The notes: generated by a model not told the origin, from the letters alone. A stretch of DNA of 64,000 bases from Gemmobacter nectariphilus DSM 15620 (GCF_000429765.1 NZ_AUCM01000015.1:1-64000); one strand, 5' to 3'. Counted from the stretch's first letter, positions 41,689 to 50,556 are shown. Made by a program: numbers and translations.

Positions 41689-44010
41689 TCAGGCCTCACT
41701 CATATGAGTTAGGTCGTCCTCGAGCCCCTCCGGGTAGACCCAGACGGCGGGGTTTTCGACCTGCAGGCAGAGCCCGGATTGGGGGCATTTGAAGTGGCTG
41801 GGCAGGACCGGACGGGCCTCGGTGGTGACCTCGCCGGTGGCCGGATCGACATGATCGACGGGCGCGCCGAACTGCATCCCCTCGACGCAGAGGTAGCCGA
41901 ACCGCGACCGGGTGACGGGGAAGCCGAACCCCGAGGGGTCGCGCAGGAACTTCACAAAGCCCTTGGTCGCCAGCACGCTGAGACGCTCACGGATCGTGTG
42001 CTTGCTGCCCAGACCTCCCCGGTTCTCGAAGGTCTCGGCGAACTGCATGGCGGTGTAGAGGCGCTCGCTGGCCGCCTCATCCAGCAGCATGCCGAGGATG
42101 ACATCGTGCTTGCGCAGCCGCTCGGCATCGAGTTTGGCGCCCACCTCCTTGCGCACCAGGCGCTCGTTCATCGGGTTCAGCTCGACCCACTCGCCCTTCA
42201 CCTTGTCGATGAGCTTGCCCGGCAGCGCGGGGCCGTTCCGCAGTTCGATCTCCAGCCGGCGGACGGTGCTGTCCTCGTCGGGGCGGTGCATGAGCAGCCC
42301 CGAGGTGTAGAAGCCGCGCAGCGCGCTGGCGCCGGAGAGCGCGAGGAAGGGATCGTCCTTGACCTGATGCTTGCTGGCCTTGCGGGTGTGGTGGGCGAGG
42401 ATGACGCCCGCGTCCGGATTGATCGCCTCGCGCAGGAGCTCGACCCGGTCCTTCAGGAAGAACATCATGGCGGTGTTGTCGTTCTCGCCGCCCCCCTCGG
42501 GTCCGCCATCGAAGAGATTGCGGATGGGGTCGATGACGATGATGTCGGGCGGCGCGTCGGCGAATGCGGCCCGGATAGCCTCGGCCACGCGGGCGACGCC
42601 CTCCGCGTCGAGCAGCAGCTTCAGCTTCGGCGTGGCGATGAAGGTGTCGCGCGCGGCGGCGATCACGGCGGCAGACAGCGCGATCTGCTGCATGCGCTCG
42701 CGCAGGTAGTGATACTGGATCTCGGCCTGCAGATAGAACACGCCCAGCGGCCGGGGCGGCGTGAAGCCGAGGAACGGCACGCCAGCGGCCATGTGCACGA
42801 GCCAGCAGATCAGGAAGTCGCTCTTGCCGACCTTCGGCGCGCCGCCCAGCACCAGGAGCCCGCCCGGCGTCAGCACGCGCGGCCCGATGATGTCCTCCGG
42901 CATCGGACTGGTGTCGTCGAGCAGCGCGCCGAGGCTGAATGTCGGCAGCGGGCTGGCCGGGGCACCGACATGGGCCGCGCGCAGGAGCGGCGGGCCGTTG
43001 CGCTTCACATGCAGCGCCCAGAGGCGTTCGGACTCGGCCTGCAGCCGATCAAGCGGCCAGGACGGGCGCAGCATGGCGGCGTTGTAGCCGCAGATCGCCT
43101 CCCAGCCCTCGAATGGATCAAGGCGGCCTTCGTGCACCATGCGGATGTAGTGCCCGATGGCGGCACTGGCCCCCTGGAACCGCGACCAGTCGTCGACCGC
43201 GCCTTCGCGCACCGGCGTGGTGAGCACCGCGTCGATGCCGGGCTTGGTCGCCGGGGCCGAGACGTCGCTGGCGAAGCCCACGCCGGGCAGCGGCGGCATC
43301 TCGGCGACCCGTTCGGCGAAATCCACAAGGTCCACCTCGACGTCGCGCTGTTCGCGGATCTGCACGAGGCGTTGATGGCCATGCTTGTGATAGACGGTGC
43401 CAGGCACCCGGATCGGCTGGTGTGCCGATCGGAAATGCGTGTCGCCGCCGACCTTCACGGCGATCTCGCCCCGCAGGCGGCAGAGGGTGGCCAGCTCTTC
43501 GCTCTCGGCGGGTTCGGTCAGTTTCCACCAGACATGGAGCTTCGCCGCGCCCTCGGGTGTGCGCCCGCCGCTTTCGATGATCAACGTAGGCGGGCCGAGG
43601 TGGCGGGTGACGTGCTCGAGCTTGGCCGGGATGTCGCCCGCGTCGAGATCGACGACGATGGCCTGCATCTGCAGCACGTCGGCGGCGCGGGCCTGGCCCT
43701 GCTCGGCGACGGTGCCGGGGATGACATAGACGGCGGCGCCTTCGCGGTTCGCCCATCCGGCGAATGTTGCGAGCTTCTCTGTCGCGGTCTCGTCGGCGGG
43801 GATCCAGATGTTGTGCGGCTTGCCGTCCCGGCCCTGACCCTTGTCTACGAAGCCGCGGAGCGGGATCAGCCCCTCGCACCAGCTGAACACGGTGTCGAGG
43901 AAGACGGCGATCTGCTCTGGGTCGGGGTCGCAGCCGAACGGGTTCTCGGACGGCGGCCCGTCGTTGAAGTCCATCCACGGGTTGAAGTGCAGGATGCCGT
44001 CGTCGCTCAT
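41689..44010 (-). CDS. Primase-polymerase / RepA-type helicase replication protein
   Basis: The 773-residue protein has an N-terminal primase-polymerase-like part (about 1-235) with AIVVDLDAGDIP (D121, D123), GGDTHFRSAHQPIRVPGT and a histidine-rich YHKHGH. A RecA/RepA-like helicase domain follows, with P-loop GGAPKVGKSDF (389-399), a Walker B-like DIIVIDPIRNLF, and a winged-helix end. It is probably the phage replication initiator and helicase-primase. The start at 44010 overlaps the upstream nuclease stop (ATGA). Confidence 0.82.
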   Translation of the reverse strand: MSDDGILHFNPWMDFNDGPPSENPFGCDPDPEQIAVFLDTVFSWCEGLIPLRGFVDKGQGRDGKPHNIWIPADETATEKLATFAGWANREGAAVYVIPGTVAEQGQARAADVLQMQAIVVDLDAGDIPAKLEHVTRHLGPPTLIIESGGRTPEGAAKLHVWWKLTEPAESEELATLCRLRGEIAVKVGGDTHFRSAHQPIRVPGTVYHKHGHQRLVQIREQRDVEVDLVDFAERVAEMPPLPGVGFASDVSAPATKPGIDAVLTTPVREGAVDDWSRFQGASAAIGHYIRMVHEGRLDPFEGWEAICGYNAAMLRPSWPLDRLQAESERLWALHVKRNGPPLLRAAHVGAPASPLPTFSLGALLDDTSPMPEDIIGPRVLTPGGLLVLGGAPKVGKSDFLICWLVHMAAGVPFLGFTPPRPLGVFYLQAEIQYHYLRERMQQIALSAAVIAAARDTFIATPKLKLLLDAEGVARVAEAIRAAFADAPPDIIVIDPIRNLFDGGPEGGGENDNTAMMFFLKDRVELLREAINPDAGVILAHHTRKASKHQVKDDPFLALSGASALRGFYTSGLLMHRPDEDSTVRRLEIELRNGPALPGKLIDKVKGEWVELNPMNERLVRKEVGAKLDAERLRKHDVILGMLLDEAASERLYTAMQFAETFENRGGLGSKHTIRERLSVLATKGFVKFLRDPSGFGFPVTRSRFGYLCVEGMQFGAPVDHVDPATGEVTTEARPVLPSHFKCPQSGLCLQVENPAVWVYPEGLEDDLTHMSEA

Positions 44011-44774
44011 GCTGGCAGCCCCCAGCAGCGCTCGGCCCACGGGCAGAAGCGGCATTCGAAGAAGTCGGGCGTGGTCGCGACGCGTGGCAGAAGCTCGCCC
44101 GCATCGGTCGCCTGCAGGATCCGCACGCCCCGGTCGGACATGCGCTGCGCGAGATCGGCGTCGAAAGGCACCAGTTCGTGGTGCATCTCGGCCGTGTCCT
44201 TGTTGATCGCGGTGAACACGGCGGGCGCAGCGCTGATGCCGGGCACGCTGGTTTCCATGTAGGCCTGATAGACCGCGATCTGGGCGGCATAGACCGGCTT
44301 CGACTTGCTCACGCCGTCCTTGACGCAGGCGCGCCAGTTCTTCGCGTTCATCGTCTTGCACTCCCAGAGCGCGGGGGTGCGCAACCCCAACGTCGCGGCG
44401 GCCTTGGCGACGATCCCGTCGACATGACCGCGGATGCGCCCGCCCGCGACCGAGAAGCCGAACTGGCCGCCATCTGGCCGGTTGCCCTTGCGGGTGTAGA
44501 GGTCGAATCCCGCGCCGCGCAGCCAGGCGACGGCCAGATCCTCCAGCGCGTGGCCGATGGCGAAGATGCGTAGCGACTGGCCGCTGAAGTCCTGGCCCTC
44601 GTCCTTCGGCGTCGCCGTGAACTCGAACTGCAGCGCCCGCTCGCAGGCATGGCCGAGGCGCGAGCCGCCCAGATAATCGCGGGGCGGCCGCATCGCCTGA
44701 TCGGCGGTGAGCGCCTGATCGACGGCGGTGTTCACCCGCTCGGCGAAGCTGGGGCGGCGGTTATAGTCCAGCAT
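44007..44774 (-). CDS. PD-(D/E)XK exonuclease, Cas4/RecB-like
   Basis: The 255-residue nuclease shows GHVDGIVAKA and ALWECKTMNAKNW, the D and ExK of the PD-(D/E)XK fold, an upstream conserved histidine in AIGHALEDLAVAWL, and four cysteines (one in LGHACERALQ, three in FECRFCPWAERCW) placed as in the iron-sulfur site of Cas4/AddB. It probably makes single-stranded ends for the Sak4-like annealing protein. ATGA overlap with the primase gene. Confidence 0.83.
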   Translation of the reverse strand: MLDYNRRPSFAERVNTAVDQALTADQAMRPPRDYLGGSRLGHACERALQFEFTATPKDEGQDFSGQSLRIFAIGHALEDLAVAWLRGAGFDLYTRKGNRPDGGQFGFSVAGGRIRGHVDGIVAKAAATLGLRTPALWECKTMNAKNWRACVKDGVSKSKPVYAAQIAVYQAYMETSVPGISAAPAVFTAINKDTAEMHHELVPFDADLAQRMSDRGVRILQATDAGELLPRVATTPDFFECRFCPWAERCWGLPA

Positions 44775-45162
44775 GCTGGCCTCCCTCGTAGCTGCGGTGG
44801 GCGAGCCCGTGGCAGGTCGAGCAGAGCCATTCGACCGAGAGCGGCGCGTCATAGTCGTGGTGATGCGCTTCGAGGTCGGTCACGCAGCCACATCGCTGAC
44901 ACCAGACCGGCACGACGATCCGACAAGCCTTGACGGCACGCCGGACGATGCTGTGGGCCCGATATTTCTCGGCGTGGCGCAGGCGATAGCGACGCTGCGC
45001 CTCCCGATGCTTCTCGGGCTTCCTGAATTTCTGCGCGTAGGCACGCTGGTATTCCCGGCGGCAGTCGCGGCACCAGGTCTGCCGACCATCGGGACTGAGC
45101 CGGCGGCGTCCGAACTCGCAGACGTCCTTCTCGACGCCGCATTTCGTGCAGAGCTTGGTCAA
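44761..45162 (-). CDS. HNH endonuclease with zinc ribbons
   Basis: A 133-residue protein with an N-terminal CTKCGVEK / WCRDCRREYQ ribbon and a C-terminal HNH-type site (CQRCGCVTDLEAHHHDYD, then WLCSTCHGLAH). The start is TTG at 45162, overlapping the TGA of DUF6511 (TTGA), with GAGGTG upstream. It may nick or cut DNA at packaging or recombination. Ends 14 bases inside the next gene. Confidence 0.78.
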   Translation of the reverse strand: MTKLCTKCGVEKDVCEFGRRRLSPDGRQTWCRDCRREYQRAYAQKFRKPEKHREAQRRYRLRHAEKYRAHSIVRRAVKACRIVVPVWCQRCGCVTDLEAHHHDYDAPLSVEWLCSTCHGLAHRSYEGGQHAGL

Positions 45163-45566
45163 AACGGCACCTCCGGCGTCTGCGCCCGGGCGATATCGGA
45201 CATGGCCTCGCGGAAGCCCTCGACGGCTTCCTCGATCAGCGCGCGCACCTGCGCCTCGGTCAGATCCGCAAGCGGGGTGGCCCAGCCGATCTCGTCCATC
45301 AGCAGCGCCACGCGCTTCATGGTGGCGGTGACGGCGGCGCGCTCTTCCTCGGTCAGGTCAACCATGGTGAGACGCTCCCGCGCCAAGCGCGTCCAGAAGG
45401 ACTGGCAGGGCATCGAGCAGAACCAGACCGAAGGCCGGGGCTGCTTCGACCGGTGCGGATCGAACCAGCCAAAACCACGGGTGGGTTGCCGGCAGACAGC
45501 ACAGAGCGTTCCACGCGGATGCCAGAGCCGCCGCCGGTCCTCGGCGTTGATGGATGTGAAGGGCAT
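45159..45566 (-). CDS. DUF6511 family phage protein
   Basis: A 135-residue protein with a zinc-ribbon-like N-terminus (GTLCAVCRQPTRGFGWFDP and WFCSMPCQSFWTR) and a helical acidic C-terminus (VRALIEEAVEGFREAMSDI). It fits DUF6511. Function unknown; nucleic-acid binding is plausible from the cysteine pairs. An in-frame GTG one codon upstream is possible. Confidence 0.75.
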   Translation of the reverse strand: MPFTSINAEDRRRLWHPRGTLCAVCRQPTRGFGWFDPHRSKQPRPSVWFCSMPCQSFWTRLARERLTMVDLTEEERAAVTATMKRVALLMDEIGWATPLADLTEAQVRALIEEAVEGFREAMSDIARAQTPEVPF

Positions 45567-45572
45567 CACGGG

Positions 45573-47261
45573 TCATGCCGCCCTCCGTTCGGGCCGGGCG
45601 GCCGTGTCGATCAACTGGCGGATGGCGCGCTTGTTGAAGCCGAAGGTCATCAGCGCGGAGGCGCGGTAGCGCGTCAGGCCGAAGTCATGGCGGCACTCGG
45701 GCGGCAGGTACTGGAGCTGCTTTTCGGTCGGCGGCTGGCGCAGCCAGCCCCTCGTCTTGAAGGCGCTCTCGTCGGTCTCGTGCGTGTTCAGCCAGTCGTC
45801 GGCCTGCGCGAGGCAGACGGTGCGCTCACCGACACCCAACAGGTGGGGGCGCTCGCCCTTCGCCCCGCCGATCGCGTACCAGACCCCGTCCAGCCAGAAG
45901 ATGCCGCCCCAGGCTGCGAAGCCCGTAGCCATCAGCGCGTCGTCCGTGCCGTAGAGGTCGACCCACGCGAAGCTGGACCGCTTCAGCAGGTCGATCTCGG
46001 TCATCATGAAGCCCGAGAGCGGCGCGGCGTCCCCGCCTTCGCCCGCATCCAGATCCTCGCGCGGGAACGCCTCGCCGCAGAGCGGGCATTCGGTGGCGGC
46101 CAGCGGGATCTCCGCCTCGCAGGCCGGACAGGTCTTGGTCGGCGCCTTGCCGGCCTCGGTCTTGCCGTCGAGATCGACATCCTGTTCCAGCGTGCCGTGG
46201 ATCAGGCTCGACGTCCCGAAATCCAGCACGACGCAGTCGGTCTTCACGATGCCGGGGTGTTCCTCGGGATCGACGGTGCGCAGCCCGCGCCCGACCATCT
46301 GGATCATGGTGGACTTGTAGGAGCTGGGCCGCAGCAGCACGACGCAGGATGTGGGCGGATGGTCCCAGCCCTCGGTCAGCACCGCGACATTGACCACGAC
46401 GTGGATGTCGCCCGCCGCGTAGTCGGAGAGGATCGCCTTGCGGGTCTCGGCCGCAAGATCGCCGTGGATCAGCGCGGCGGAAACGCCAGCTGCCCTGAAC
46501 GCGTCGGTGACATGCTCGGCGTGCGCGACCGTGGAGCAGAACACCACGGTTTGCCGATCGCCCGCCTTCTCCTTCCAGTGGCGGATCACCTCGTCGGTGA
46601 CGGGCGCGCGGTCCATGATGCCCGCCACCTCCGCCATGTCGAAATCCGACATGGTCTTGCGGACCGAGCGCAGCTCGTCCTGCACGCCCACATCGATGAC
46701 GAAGGTGCGCGGCGGCACCAGGTGGCCCGACGCGATCAGTTCGCCCAATCGCACCTGGTCGGCGACATTGTCGAAGACCTCGCGCAGGCCCTTCCTGTCG
46801 CCACGGTTCGGCGTCGCCGTGACCCCGAAGATGCGGGCGTCGGGATTGGCCTCGCGCACGCGGTCAATGATGCGTCGATAGCTGTCGGCGACGGCGTGAT
46901 GCGCCTCGTCGACAACCAGCAGGTCGAGGCGGGGCATGTCGGCCAGGTTCGAGGCCCGCGCCAGCGTAGGCACCATGGCGAAGGCGACCTGACCGCCCCA
47001 GGACTTCTCCGTGGCGTCGATCACCGAAGTGGCGACGCCCGGCACCACGCGCTGAAACTTGGCGCGGTTCTGCGCCGTCAGCTCGTCGCGATGCGCCAGC
47101 ACGCAGGCCTTGGCGCCGTCGCCGATCATCTCGCCGGTGACCGCCGAGAGCATGATGGTCTTGCCCGCACCGGTGGGCGCCACGCCCAGCGTGTTGCCGC
47201 GGGAAGCGAGCGCAGCCACGCTGCGCTCGACGAAGGTCTTCTGGCGGGGGCGCAGGCGCAT
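45573..47261 (-). CDS. DEAD/DEAH-box helicase, UvsW-like
   Basis: The 562-residue superfamily-2 helicase has Walker A VAPTGAGKTIM, DEAH box LLVVDEAHHAVADS, motif III FGVTATPNRGD, and motif VI QMVGRGLRTVD. A zinc ribbon follows (CPACEAEIPLAATECPLCGE), and a C-terminal domain of unknown role. Phage members remodel replication forks or act with resolvases. It lies 13 bp after the SSB-like gene. Confidence 0.9.
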   Translation of the reverse strand: MRLRPRQKTFVERSVAALASRGNTLGVAPTGAGKTIMLSAVTGEMIGDGAKACVLAHRDELTAQNRAKFQRVVPGVATSVIDATEKSWGGQVAFAMVPTLARASNLADMPRLDLLVVDEAHHAVADSYRRIIDRVREANPDARIFGVTATPNRGDRKGLREVFDNVADQVRLGELIASGHLVPPRTFVIDVGVQDELRSVRKTMSDFDMAEVAGIMDRAPVTDEVIRHWKEKAGDRQTVVFCSTVAHAEHVTDAFRAAGVSAALIHGDLAAETRKAILSDYAAGDIHVVVNVAVLTEGWDHPPTSCVVLLRPSSYKSTMIQMVGRGLRTVDPEEHPGIVKTDCVVLDFGTSSLIHGTLEQDVDLDGKTEAGKAPTKTCPACEAEIPLAATECPLCGEAFPREDLDAGEGGDAAPLSGFMMTEIDLLKRSSFAWVDLYGTDDALMATGFAAWGGIFWLDGVWYAIGGAKGERPHLLGVGERTVCLAQADDWLNTHETDESAFKTRGWLRQPPTEKQLQYLPPECRHDFGLTRYRASALMTFGFNKRAIRQLIDTAARPERRAA

Positions 47262-47274
47262 GGCCGGTCCCCCC

Positions 47275-47898
47275 TTACTGCGCCCAGCTCGGCCGACCGG
47301 CGTTACCGGGGGCGGACGCGGGCTGGCTGGGCTGGGTGGCCGTTGTGGGCTGCTGCGGGGCGTGGCCCTGCGCCGGGCCGGCGGTGAACTGCGGCGCGAC
47401 CGTGCCCATCAGCGCGGCGTAGTCGCGATGGTCGGGCGTGACGGCAGCGCGGATCTCGTTCTTGTCCTCGCCGTTCGTGTCAGTGCCGATGTCGATGCGG
47501 GCGACGAACTCGACGCCGTCGAGATCGCCGAACCCGTTGATGCGGCGGCGCAGCTGCGCCTCCGGCGAGTTGTCCTTGTCCGACACGCCGCGCGCCGAGT
47601 TGAGGATGCCGCGGATCAGGCCGCGCCCCATGTTGGCCCAGTCCGGGCCCTTGGGGCTGTAGAGGCCGATCAGCGACCAGACCTTGCGCCGGGCATAGGG
47701 CCCCTCGAGCACCGTGTATTCGGCGTCGAGATAGACGGCGCCAGTGGCGGCGCGGCGCGCCCAGCCGCCGGTCCAGCCCTGCGAGGGGTCGTCGAAGCCG
47801 CCCGGGCGGAGCGTCAGGCGCACCTTAGCGAGCGTGCCCTTGGGGATGACGTTGGTGTTGGATTGGGCGGAGTTGAAGTCGTTCCAGGGTCCGGACAT
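47275..47898 (-). CDS. Putative single-strand DNA-binding protein of the phage
   Basis: A 207-residue protein: MSGPWNDFNSAQSNTNVIPK, a beta-rich core (GTLAKVRLTLRPGG, VYLDAEYTVLEGPYARRKVW), and a Gln/Pro/Ala-rich disordered tail ending GRPSWAQ. An OB-like core with a disordered tail next to a Sak4-like ATPase is the usual phage SSB arrangement, so that is the best guess; no exact family is recognised. GGAG seven bases before ATG. Confidence 0.6.
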   Translation of the reverse strand: MSGPWNDFNSAQSNTNVIPKGTLAKVRLTLRPGGFDDPSQGWTGGWARRAATGAVYLDAEYTVLEGPYARRKVWSLIGLYSPKGPDWANMGRGLIRGILNSARGVSDKDNSPEAQLRRRINGFGDLDGVEFVARIDIGTDTNGEDKNEIRAAVTPDHRDYAALMGTVAPQFTAGPAQGHAPQQPTTATQPSQPASAPGNAGRPSWAQ

Positions 47899-47983
47899 TG
47901 CGCGGCTCCTTTCAGTTGGAGGATGGGACGCGCAGCGGCGTCAGTGGGGAAAAGCCACCCCGGCGACCGGATCGGGACACCGG
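47899..47983 (-). repeat. Duplicated 5' leader element, copy A
   Basis: The about 85 bases before the SSB-like start closely match those before the 64-residue gene at 49404. The best block is GGGGAAAAGCCACC...ACCGGATCGGGACACCGG (plus strand 47946-47983). Near the start codon both also share CTTTC(A/G)GTTGGAGG. It may hold a shared promoter, operator or RNA leader. Confidence 0.6.
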
Positions 47984-47999
47984 GCGTGGCGAGATGCGC

Positions 48000-48875
48000 T
48001 CAGCCATGGCCGGGCTCCTGCGCGGGCGCGGGATCGGCCGGGGTGACCGGCGGCCATGTCAGGCGTTCGGAGACCGGCGCTGCGGGGCGCTGGATCTTCT
48101 CCATCAGCCGGCCGAGATGCGGGGCCTCGACCCTGTCGAGGCGGCCCGAGCGGTCCTTGGCCGGATAGCTCCAGGGGTTCAGCGTCTGGCAGACGAAGGC
48201 GCGCTGCGGTTGGCCGTTGGCATCGGCGATGTCGGCCATGGTGATGACCTGATCGACGATCCCCGGCAGCTCGAGCCCGGTCTTCGAGCCGTCAATCTGC
48301 GGCTGGAAGACCTTGCGATTGAAGTCGTCGAGCCGCTCGTCAAGGATGCCCACGAACCAGACATGCTTGCCGCGCGTGTGCTGCAAGTGGGTCAGCCACG
48401 CGATCATCTCGCGGCCATGCAGACCGTAGGCGCCGCGGATGTCGGGCTTGCCGGTCTTCTCGGAGAACGCCTCGGGCTGGCCGCGGCACCACTGGAAGCA
48501 TAGCCGCCCGGCCACGGTGATCGAGTCGATGAAGACGGTCTCGTACTTCCCGATCACCGCCGGGTCGCCGTAGCGCCCGCAGACCTCGTCGAAATGCGCC
48601 TGGCTGTAGGGCTGGTCCTCGCGCAGCGCCGGGTTCGGCCCGCCGATGAACACCGCGAAATCCCGGCATTCCTTCCAGGTGCGGGGCCGGAGCGTGTCGA
48701 TCTCCAGCCCCTCGACCGCCAGATCCCCGGCCTCGAGGTCGAGGAAGAGCGTGGTCGGGGCGTTCAGCGTCCAGAGCAGGCTGGTCTTGCCGATGCCGGA
48801 CCGGCCGAAGATCACGCCCTTGATGCCCTTGCGCTGCGCGATCCGTTCGTCGGCGCCGATGATGGGAAGGGCCAT
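48000..48875 (-). CDS. Sak4-like RecA-fold annealing ATPase
   Basis: The 291-residue P-loop ATPase has Walker A GRSGIGKTSLLW (24-35), Walker B YETVFIDSITVAG, and WFVGILDERLDDFNRK. This shape (AAA_24/Sak4) is used by phages as a single-strand annealing recombinase with a partner SSB, which here would be the next gene. The start at 48875 shares one base with the upstream stop (TGATG). Confidence 0.8.
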   Translation of the reverse strand: MALPIIGADERIAQRKGIKGVIFGRSGIGKTSLLWTLNAPTTLFLDLEAGDLAVEGLEIDTLRPRTWKECRDFAVFIGGPNPALREDQPYSQAHFDEVCGRYGDPAVIGKYETVFIDSITVAGRLCFQWCRGQPEAFSEKTGKPDIRGAYGLHGREMIAWLTHLQHTRGKHVWFVGILDERLDDFNRKVFQPQIDGSKTGLELPGIVDQVITMADIADANGQPQRAFVCQTLNPWSYPAKDRSGRLDRVEAPHLGRLMEKIQRPAAPVSERLTWPPVTPADPAPAQEPGHG

Positions 48876-49171
48876 CACTGGCCCTCCTTCTTCATCACCG
48901 CCGTGGCGGCGCGATCTGCGCCGATGCACCCCGCCTCGCGGGCGAGCTTGTAGAGCCGCTTCAGCGCGTCGGCGCGGCGGTAGGCGGCCGAGCTCTCGCG
49001 CTCCGCCTCCACGATCGCGAAGGCGATCTCGTCGACGGTCGCCTCGACGACCGGCAGCGGCTCCCGCGGCTCGTCACCGGCGCGCTGCGGGAAGGCGATA
49101 GTTTCGGGGAGATCTTCGAGCGCGTAGTTCACCTTGCGAAGACGGGTGATGGTGTCCGGCTGGTCCGGCAT
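48875..49171 (-). CDS. Small prophage early protein, function unknown
   Basis: A 98-residue helical protein (MPDQPDTITRLRKVNYALED, then EIAFAIVEAERESSAAYRRA). No domain is recognised. The start is at 49171 (GGAGAA upstream). One-base overlap with the Sak4-like gene suggests it belongs to the recombination operon. Confidence 0.7.
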   Translation of the reverse strand: MPDQPDTITRLRKVNYALEDLPETIAFPQRAGDEPREPLPVVEATVDEIAFAIVEAERESSAAYRRADALKRLYKLAREAGCIGADRAATAVMKKEGQ

Positions 49172-49209
49172 GGCGGTTCTCCGTGGGATGATGTGATCGA
49201 GGAGGCGCA

Positions 49210-49404
49210 TCACGCGGCCTCGCGGACGTCGGGCGCGGGCTCGGCGACGTAGATCGCCAAGAGCGGCGTCCCGTCGGCATGGGCGCCGGCGTCCTCGATC
49301 TGAAAGTTGCGGTTGGGCTCACAGACCTCGGTCAGCTCCCAGCGGCGATAGAGCCCCGGAAGACGCCTGAAATCCTCGAGCGACAGATCGGCAGTGCGGT
49401 TCAT
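49210..49404 (-). CDS. Small prophage early protein, function unknown
   Basis: A 64-residue protein (MNRTADLSLEDFRRLPGLYR, then ELTEVCEPNRNFQIE). No family recognised. It is the first gene after the duplicated leader (copy B) and so opens the recombination operon. Ends 38 bp before the next start. Confidence 0.65.
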   Translation of the reverse strand: MNRTADLSLEDFRRLPGLYRRWELTEVCEPNRNFQIEDAGAHADGTPLLAIYVAEPAPDVREAA

Positions 49405-49487
49405 GCGTGTCTGCTTTCGGTTGGAGGGAAGGCGCTCGGGGCGCTCGAATGGGAAAAGCCACCGGCGGGACCGGATCGGGACATCGG
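49405..49487 (-). repeat. Duplicated 5' leader element, copy B
   Basis: Second copy of the leader found upstream of 47898. The conserved block is GGGAAAAGCCACCGGCGGGA then CCGGATCGGGACATCGG (plus strand 49451-49487). It fills the gap between the sigma-like gene and the 64-residue gene. Confidence 0.6.
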
Positions 49488-49488
49488 C

Positions 49489-50211
49489 TCAGGGGATTTC
49501 CTGGAGGGCGCCGTGCAGCCGGCGCATGGCGCGCTGGTACCGCTTGCGGGCGGCCGCCTCGGTCAGCCCCAGTTCGACGGCGACCTCGGCCTGCGAGAAG
49601 CCCTCGATCGACACGCGGATCACCAGGAGGGCGTCGTCGCCGAGCAGCTTCCGCATGGCGCCGTTCAGCCGTGCGTACCCGGCCGCGCCGATCCCGCTTT
49701 CGCCGCTGTCCGCCACCTCGTCGGGGTCGGCGCCGCTGGCGAGATATTCGCGCGTCTGGTCGCGCTGGCGCATGCGGATCATGTCGCGCTCGACGTTGCG
49801 CAGCACCGTGGCCGCGATCCAGTTGACGCGACCGAGATCGAGGCCGCGGACAGCCTCGGTGGTGCGCGCCAGAACATCGGACGCGATCTCGTCGGCGGTG
49901 CCGAGCCTGCGCCAGAGCGACCGGCGGCGGATGGCGTCGAGGCCGGGCCAGAGCGCCAGCAACAGCAGCGTCAGGGCGCAGTCGGACACGGGACCGTCGC
50001 CCTGCGCCGCCCTGACGAGAGTGGAAAGGATCAGGTTCTTCTGGCCCTTATCGCCGGGGCTGCGGTGCAGCCTGTCCAGCAGGGCCGCCGGATCCCGGAA
50101 CGCCGCAAGGGCGGCCTGTTCACGCCGGACGGCGTCGAAACTGCGCTGGAAGTGAAGGTTGGAAGAAGAATGCATGAGGTGATCACGGATCTCGTGCCAC
50201 GCGATAGACAT
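49489..50211 (-). CDS. Sigma-factor-like regulator
   Basis: A 240-residue protein whose C-terminus is a clear sigma region 4-type helix-turn-helix (SIEGFSQAEVAVELGLTEAA, then ARKRYQRAMRRLHGAL). The middle (VRGLDLGRVNWIAATVLRNV, then ERDMIRMRQ) is compatible with region 2. It resembles ECF-like sigma genes in prophages and may direct early or late transcription. The divergent or upstream target is unknown. Confidence 0.72.
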   Translation of the reverse strand: MSIAWHEIRDHLMHSSSNLHFQRSFDAVRREQAALAAFRDPAALLDRLHRSPGDKGQKNLILSTLVRAAQGDGPVSDCALTLLLLALWPGLDAIRRRSLWRRLGTADEIASDVLARTTEAVRGLDLGRVNWIAATVLRNVERDMIRMRQRDQTREYLASGADPDEVADSGESGIGAAGYARLNGAMRKLLGDDALLVIRVSIEGFSQAEVAVELGLTEAAARKRYQRAMRRLHGALQEIP

Positions 50212-50310
50212 CGGACGCCTGCCTTGCGGCCAGGCGTCCGGCGCCTTCTCGTGGCCAGGTCAGGACGTCGCGCGTCTCTGCGATTTCAGGGGGTTGGGTG
50301 AATGCGCGCG

Positions 50311-50556
50311 TCAGCGCGCGGGGGCGGTCGCGTTGTTCAGCGTGCCGCAGCCCCGACAGGTGGCCTGAACCGGGAAGCCCACGAGATACTCGTGCCCCCG
50401 CGCGAAGCGCAGGTGCATGCGGCCGTCCCGGCAGACGCCGAGCAGCTTGTCACAGCGCGTGCAGCGCCATTCCGAGTTGAGGGTGGTGGACTTGGTCGTC
50501 GCGGCGCCGGACCAGCTCGTCTGGGCTGCCTGGCGCGAGGGGAAGGGAGTCGGCAT
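50311..50556 (-). CDS. Com-like zinc-ribbon protein
   Basis: An 81-residue protein with two cysteine pairs, WRCTRCDKLLGVCRDG and VQATCRGCGTLN, spaced as in the Mu Com translational regulator, whose zinc ribbon binds mRNA to switch on the mom modification gene. The first 25 residues are Ser/Thr-rich and may be disordered. GAGGAG lies six bases upstream of ATG. No mom homologue is seen nearby, so the target is unknown. Confidence 0.7.
   Translation of the reverse strand: MPTPFPSRQAAQTSWSGAATTKSTTLNSEWRCTRCDKLLGVCRDGRMHLRFARGHEYLVGFPVQATCRGCGTLNNATAPAR

Noticed and set aside
45453-47387. Long plus-strand frame opposite the UvsW-like helicase
   Set aside because: Antisense shadow of a helicase with all motifs.
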